Of a DNA stretch of 42,489 bases, positions 39,092 to 42,489 are shown one piece after another. This DNA is from Prevotella sp. (lineage in GTDB: Bacteria > Bacteroidota > Bacteroidia > Bacteroidales > Bacteroidaceae): the NCBI GenBank assembly GCA_024692385.1, contig JAILMS010000060.1:1-42489 (forward strand), in the 5' to 3' direction. The notes below the pieces were generated by a model, which saw nothing but the letters and a program-made list of their open reading frames with translations, was not told where the DNA came from and did no database searches. Each line of letters opens with the position of its first letter. Within the stretch, counting starts at the first letter, position 1. Position numbers and translations under genes: made by a program.

Positions 39092-40075
39092 ATGAAAGTC
39101 ACCATACACACAGAGATCGCCACGCTGCCCGCCCTGCCCAGCGGCAGCTACTTTCACAGTCGCGAGCTGATGGAGCTCTGTCTGCGTACACCCCATCATA
39201 AGCCGTATATGGCAGTGGTGACTGACGATAACGGGCTGGCTGTGGCTAACCTGCTGGCGATAGAGCGCTACCGTTATCCCTGGCTACCTCCTCAGCTGCA
39301 TCGCCATGTACGCATCCTTGGCGAAGGAACATACCGCAAGATGACAGACGACAGCGATGCGCCATCAAAGAACATGCTATTCTCCATGATGCTCGACGCA
39401 CTGACGAGAAAGTTACATAAGCGTACCTTATATATGGAGGTGAGCCACCTGTCGCAGAAGATGTTTGGCTATGCACCGTTACGTGCTGCAGGCTACTTCC
39501 CCGTAAAGTGGATGAGCATTCACAACTCACACCACTCTCATACTCCCGAAGAGCGCATCAACGAGCGTCAGCTGGAGCGCGTGACAGCAGCCATCAATCG
39601 CGGTATAGAGACGCATGAGGTGGAGAGCGAGGAGGACTACAAGCGTTTCTTCCGACTGCTGCATCGCCACTATTGGTTCAAGCCCCGCAGATTTATCCCC
39701 TCCGACATTTTTTTCAAAGAGCTGCAGAAGGCTGGCCACTGCAAGATGCTCATCACGACATACAAGGGAAAAACGCTGGGATGTACCATCTATGTCTATT
39801 CTGACGGCGACGCCTATCTATGGTACTCCGCATCGAGAAGAAAGAGCTATGCAGCCTTACACCCCAATGCTGTCACATACTGGAACACCATCCGCTATAC
39901 CTACCATGACGGTTGCCAGCACATCCGCTTTATGGACGTAGGACTACCCTTCCGCCACAATCCTTACCGTGAGTTTATCCTTAGCTTCGGCGGCAAGGAG
40001 GTGAGCACTTTCCGCTGGTTCCGTACCAACTCGAGATGGGCCAACAAGCTGGCATCGTGGCTGTGGAGGGAGTGA
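39092..40075 (+). CDS. FemAB/GNAT-like acyltransferase fold protein
   Basis: Internal start after promoter; C-terminal half GKTLGCTIYVYSDGDAYLWYSASRRKSYAALHPNAVTYWNTIRYTYHDGCQHIRFMDVGLP resembles GNAT/FemX. Confidence 0.7.
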   Translation: MKVTIHTEIATLPALPSGSYFHSRELMELCLRTPHHKPYMAVVTDDNGLAVANLLAIERYRYPWLPPQLHRHVRILGEGTYRKMTDDSDAPSKNMLFSMMLDALTRKLHKRTLYMEVSHLSQKMFGYAPLRAAGYFPVKWMSIHNSHHSHTPEERINERQLERVTAAINRGIETHEVESEEDYKRFFRLLHRHYWFKPRRFIPSDIFFKELQKAGHCKMLITTYKGKTLGCTIYVYSDGDAYLWYSASRRKSYAALHPNAVTYWNTIRYTYHDGCQHIRFMDVGLPFRHNPYREFILSFGGKEVSTFRWFRTNSRWANKLASWLWRE

Positions 40076-40185
40076 CGCTTCGCTAGTGAATAGTGATTGC
40101 GAAGCCACACTTCGACCTTTAAGTTGAAGAATAGTGAATAACGAATAGTTATAATAAACCGAGATTTTTTGCGTTATAATAAACA

Positions 40186-42489
40186 ATGAACGCAAAGAGA
40201 CTACACATTCTCACTATATTTCTACTCACCGCCATCATCGTGAGTGCTCAGCAATTTACGCTTTCCGGCAAGGTGAGCGACCAGGACGGCAACGCCATAG
40301 AACTGGCTACGGTGTCATGTCTGGAACAGGGTGCCGTAACGATGGCTAACCTCAAGGGCGAATACTCGCTGAAGCTACAATCGAAGGACTCGGTAGTGAT
40401 ACGCTTCTCGATGGTGGGCTATCAGACGAAGACGCGCGTGCTGCGTCGTCCGCGTGGCAACCAGAAGATGCTGGTACAACTACAACCGATGGAGGCCCTG
40501 AAGGAAGTGGTGGTAACGGAACGTCGCAGGCAGACAACGGGCACTGAGCAATTAGATGTAAAAAATATCCGACAAGCACCATCCACTACCGGTAATGCCG
40601 TAGAGGAGCTGGTGCAACAGCAGGCGGGTGTATCAACACACAACGAGCTGTCATCTCAGTATAATGTAAGAGGTGGCTCGTTCGACGAGAACTCGGTATA
40701 TATCAATAACGTAGAGATCTATCGTCCGCTACTTATCCGCAGCGGCCAGCAGGAAGGCCTCAGCATCATCAATTCAGACATGGTGGAGAAGATTGGTTTC
40801 TCCAGTGGCGGATTTGAAGCGAAATATGGCGACAAAATGTCGAGCGCCCTTGATATCCAATACCGCAAGCCCACCCGCTTTGAGGGTAACGCTCAGGCAT
40901 CACTATTAGGTGGCGGTATCTTTGTAGGCTACGGCAACAAGAAATTCTCGATGTCACACGGCCTGCGCTACAAGACGACACGCTACCTGCTGGGCTCGCT
41001 GGAGACGAAAGGTGAATACCGCCCCAACTTCCTCGACTACCAGACCTACATCACCTACCAGCCCAACGAGCGCTGGTCACTGGACATCATCGGCAACATC
41101 TCGGAAAATCATTATAACTTCCAGCCAACTGACCGTGAGACATCATTTGGCACCATGGAGAACGTGAAGACCTTTAAGGTATACTTCGACGGTCAGGAGC
41201 GCGACATCTTCCGCACGCTCTTTGCCACAGCCCGACTGACGCGCCACTTCTCGCAGAACAGCAAGATAAGCCTACTCTACTCTGCCTTCCACACCAAGGA
41301 ACAGGAGACCTACGACATCCAAGGGCAATACTGGCTGGACGACGCACAGACACAAGAGCAGCTGGGCGTGGGCACCTATATGGAGCATGCTCGCAACTAT
41401 CTGACAGCTAATGTGCAGAGTCTGAAAATGATGGCCAACCACAAGACGGGGCGCCACGACTGGGAGGCCGGCGTAACCATCAAGTGGGAGAAGATAGAGG
41501 AGCAGGCCCGCGAATACGAGATGCGCGACTCAAGCGGCTACTCGATCCCCCACACGGCCGACCGTTTGGACATGATCTATTCGCTGGCATCGAAGAACGA
41601 TATGCGCTCCACACGCATCGAGGGCTATCTGCAAGATACCTATCGTCTGCAAACCAGTGGCGAGAAGCCTTGGTATCTGACGCTGAACTACGGTGTGCGC
41701 ATGGCCAACTGGAGCTATAACAAGGAGACCATCGTGTCGCCTCGCGTATCGCTGGCCGCCATACCGTCGTGGAACGAGGACATGACATTCCGACTGGCTG
41801 CTGGACTCTACTACCAGGCACCTTTCTATAAAGAGCTACGCGACACGTCAACCATCAACGGACAAACCGTTGTTACGCTGAACACGAAGATTAAGAGTCA
41901 GCGAAGCATCCACATGGTGGGCGCCTTCGACTACCGTTTCCGCATGATGGACCGCCCGTTCCGTTTCACCGCCGAGGCTTACTATAAACTGATGAACAAC
42001 CTCGTGCCCTACAACGTGCAGAACATGAAAGTAGTGTACTATGGTGAGAACAAGGCCAGTGGCCATGCCGCAGGACTCGACCTGAAGCTATATGGTGAAT
42101 TTGTGCCAGGCACCGACTCGTGGGTTACGCTGAGCATTATGTCTACCCGTCAGAAGATCAACGGTGTCAGCGTACCGATGCCCACCGACCAGCGATGGGG
42201 CATCAACCTGCACTTTACCGACTACTTCCCAGGCACCGAGCGCTGGAAGATGACGCTCAAGTTAGCCTTTGCCGACGGACTGCCCTTCGGAGCTCCTCAC
42301 CGTGGTCTGGAATATCAGCAATTCCGTGCACCAGCTTACAAGCGTGCAGACATCGGTATGAGCTATCTTGCCGTAGGCAAAACAGACGGCAAGCCCTCCC
42401 TGCAACATCCACGCGTATGGCTGGGCATTGACGGTCTGAACATCTTCGGCATCTCGAATGTCAACAGCTATTACTGGGTGACTGACGTC
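40186..42489 (+). CDS. TonB-dependent receptor with N-terminal carboxypeptidase-like domain, 3' truncated by window
   Basis: MNAKRLHILTIFLLTAIIVSAQQFTLSGKVSDQDGNAIELATV...; plug ELVQQQAGVSTHNELSSQYNVRGGSFDENSVYINNVEIYRP; open to window end (768 codons), not in the supplied ORF track. Confidence 0.93.
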   Translation, partial: MNAKRLHILTIFLLTAIIVSAQQFTLSGKVSDQDGNAIELATVSCLEQGAVTMANLKGEYSLKLQSKDSVVIRFSMVGYQTKTRVLRRPRGNQKMLVQLQPMEALKEVVVTERRRQTTGTEQLDVKNIRQAPSTTGNAVEELVQQQAGVSTHNELSSQYNVRGGSFDENSVYINNVEIYRPLLIRSGQQEGLSIINSDMVEKIGFSSGGFEAKYGDKMSSALDIQYRKPTRFEGNAQASLLGGGIFVGYGNKKFSMSHGLRYKTTRYLLGSLETKGEYRPNFLDYQTYITYQPNERWSLDIIGNISENHYNFQPTDRETSFGTMENVKTFKVYFDGQERDIFRTLFATARLTRHFSQNSKISLLYSAFHTKEQETYDIQGQYWLDDAQTQEQLGVGTYMEHARNYLTANVQSLKMMANHKTGRHDWEAGVTIKWEKIEEQAREYEMRDSSGYSIPHTADRLDMIYSLASKNDMRSTRIEGYLQDTYRLQTSGEKPWYLTLNYGVRMANWSYNKETIVSPRVSLAAIPSWNEDMTFRLAAGLYYQAPFYKELRDTSTINGQTVVTLNTKIKSQRSIHMVGAFDYRFRMMDRPFRFTAEAYYKLMNNLVPYNVQNMKVVYYGENKASGHAAGLDLKLYGEFVPGTDSWVTLSIMSTRQKINGVSVPMPTDQRWGINLHFTDYFPGTERWKMTLKLAFADGLPFGAPHRGLEYQQFRAPAYKRADIGMSYLAVGKTDGKPSLQHPRVWLGIDGLNIFGISNVNSYYWVTDV

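Noticed and set aside
41480-41851. 123-aa minus ORF near window end
   Set aside because: Antisense to the TonB-dependent receptor frame

Overview
The window is about 42.5 kb of chromosomal Bacteroidales sequence, probably Prevotella/Segatella-like. That assignment is an inference from TAnnTTTG promoters, DUF4494/DUF5020/DUF4886 proteins, a TonB receptor with a carboxypeptidase-like N-terminal domain, and the gene order. It is mostly housekeeping: a metY-like gene (5' truncated), aldo/keto reductase, tRNA-Gln(CUG), rsfS-ftsH-cdsA-GH5-sigma-DUF4886, a SemiSWEET-surE-lpxB operon, guanine deaminase-like, radA, queC, wecB, rubrerythrin, hisS, purA, Fur/PerR, M49 peptidase, AraC regulator, EFR1 ferredoxin, a PLP-binding protein, a kinase-like membrane protein, an aminotransferase, a LolC/E-like permease, an MBL hydrolase, a BamA/TamA-like protein, a Fic-like protein, TrmH, Maf, KdsC, a DUF2520 protein, a nitroreductase, a FemAB/GNAT-like protein and a TonB-dependent receptor cut off by the window end. 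I saw no CRISPR array, prophage, transposase or rRNA. The most unusual signal is at repeat level. Short 7-8 bp tandem arrays and small GC-rich hairpins, of the sort found between genes here, also lie in frame inside conserved genes (wecB, trmH, lpxB, DUF2520 gene, possibly radA) or across start/stop codons (maf, lpxB, DUF2520 gene). The 38.6-39.1 kb intergenic region is also unusual: it has a 36-nt perfect palindrome flanked by inverted TCATTA repeat clusters, then a promoter-like site and four 21-nt imperfect tandem repeats. Other candidates are a predicted pseudokinase, a Fic-like protein with a degenerate motif, a very compact sigma-70 protein and a strongly C>G-skewed non-coding stretch of about 0.5 kb. 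All product calls come from reading motifs by eye; no database search was run.
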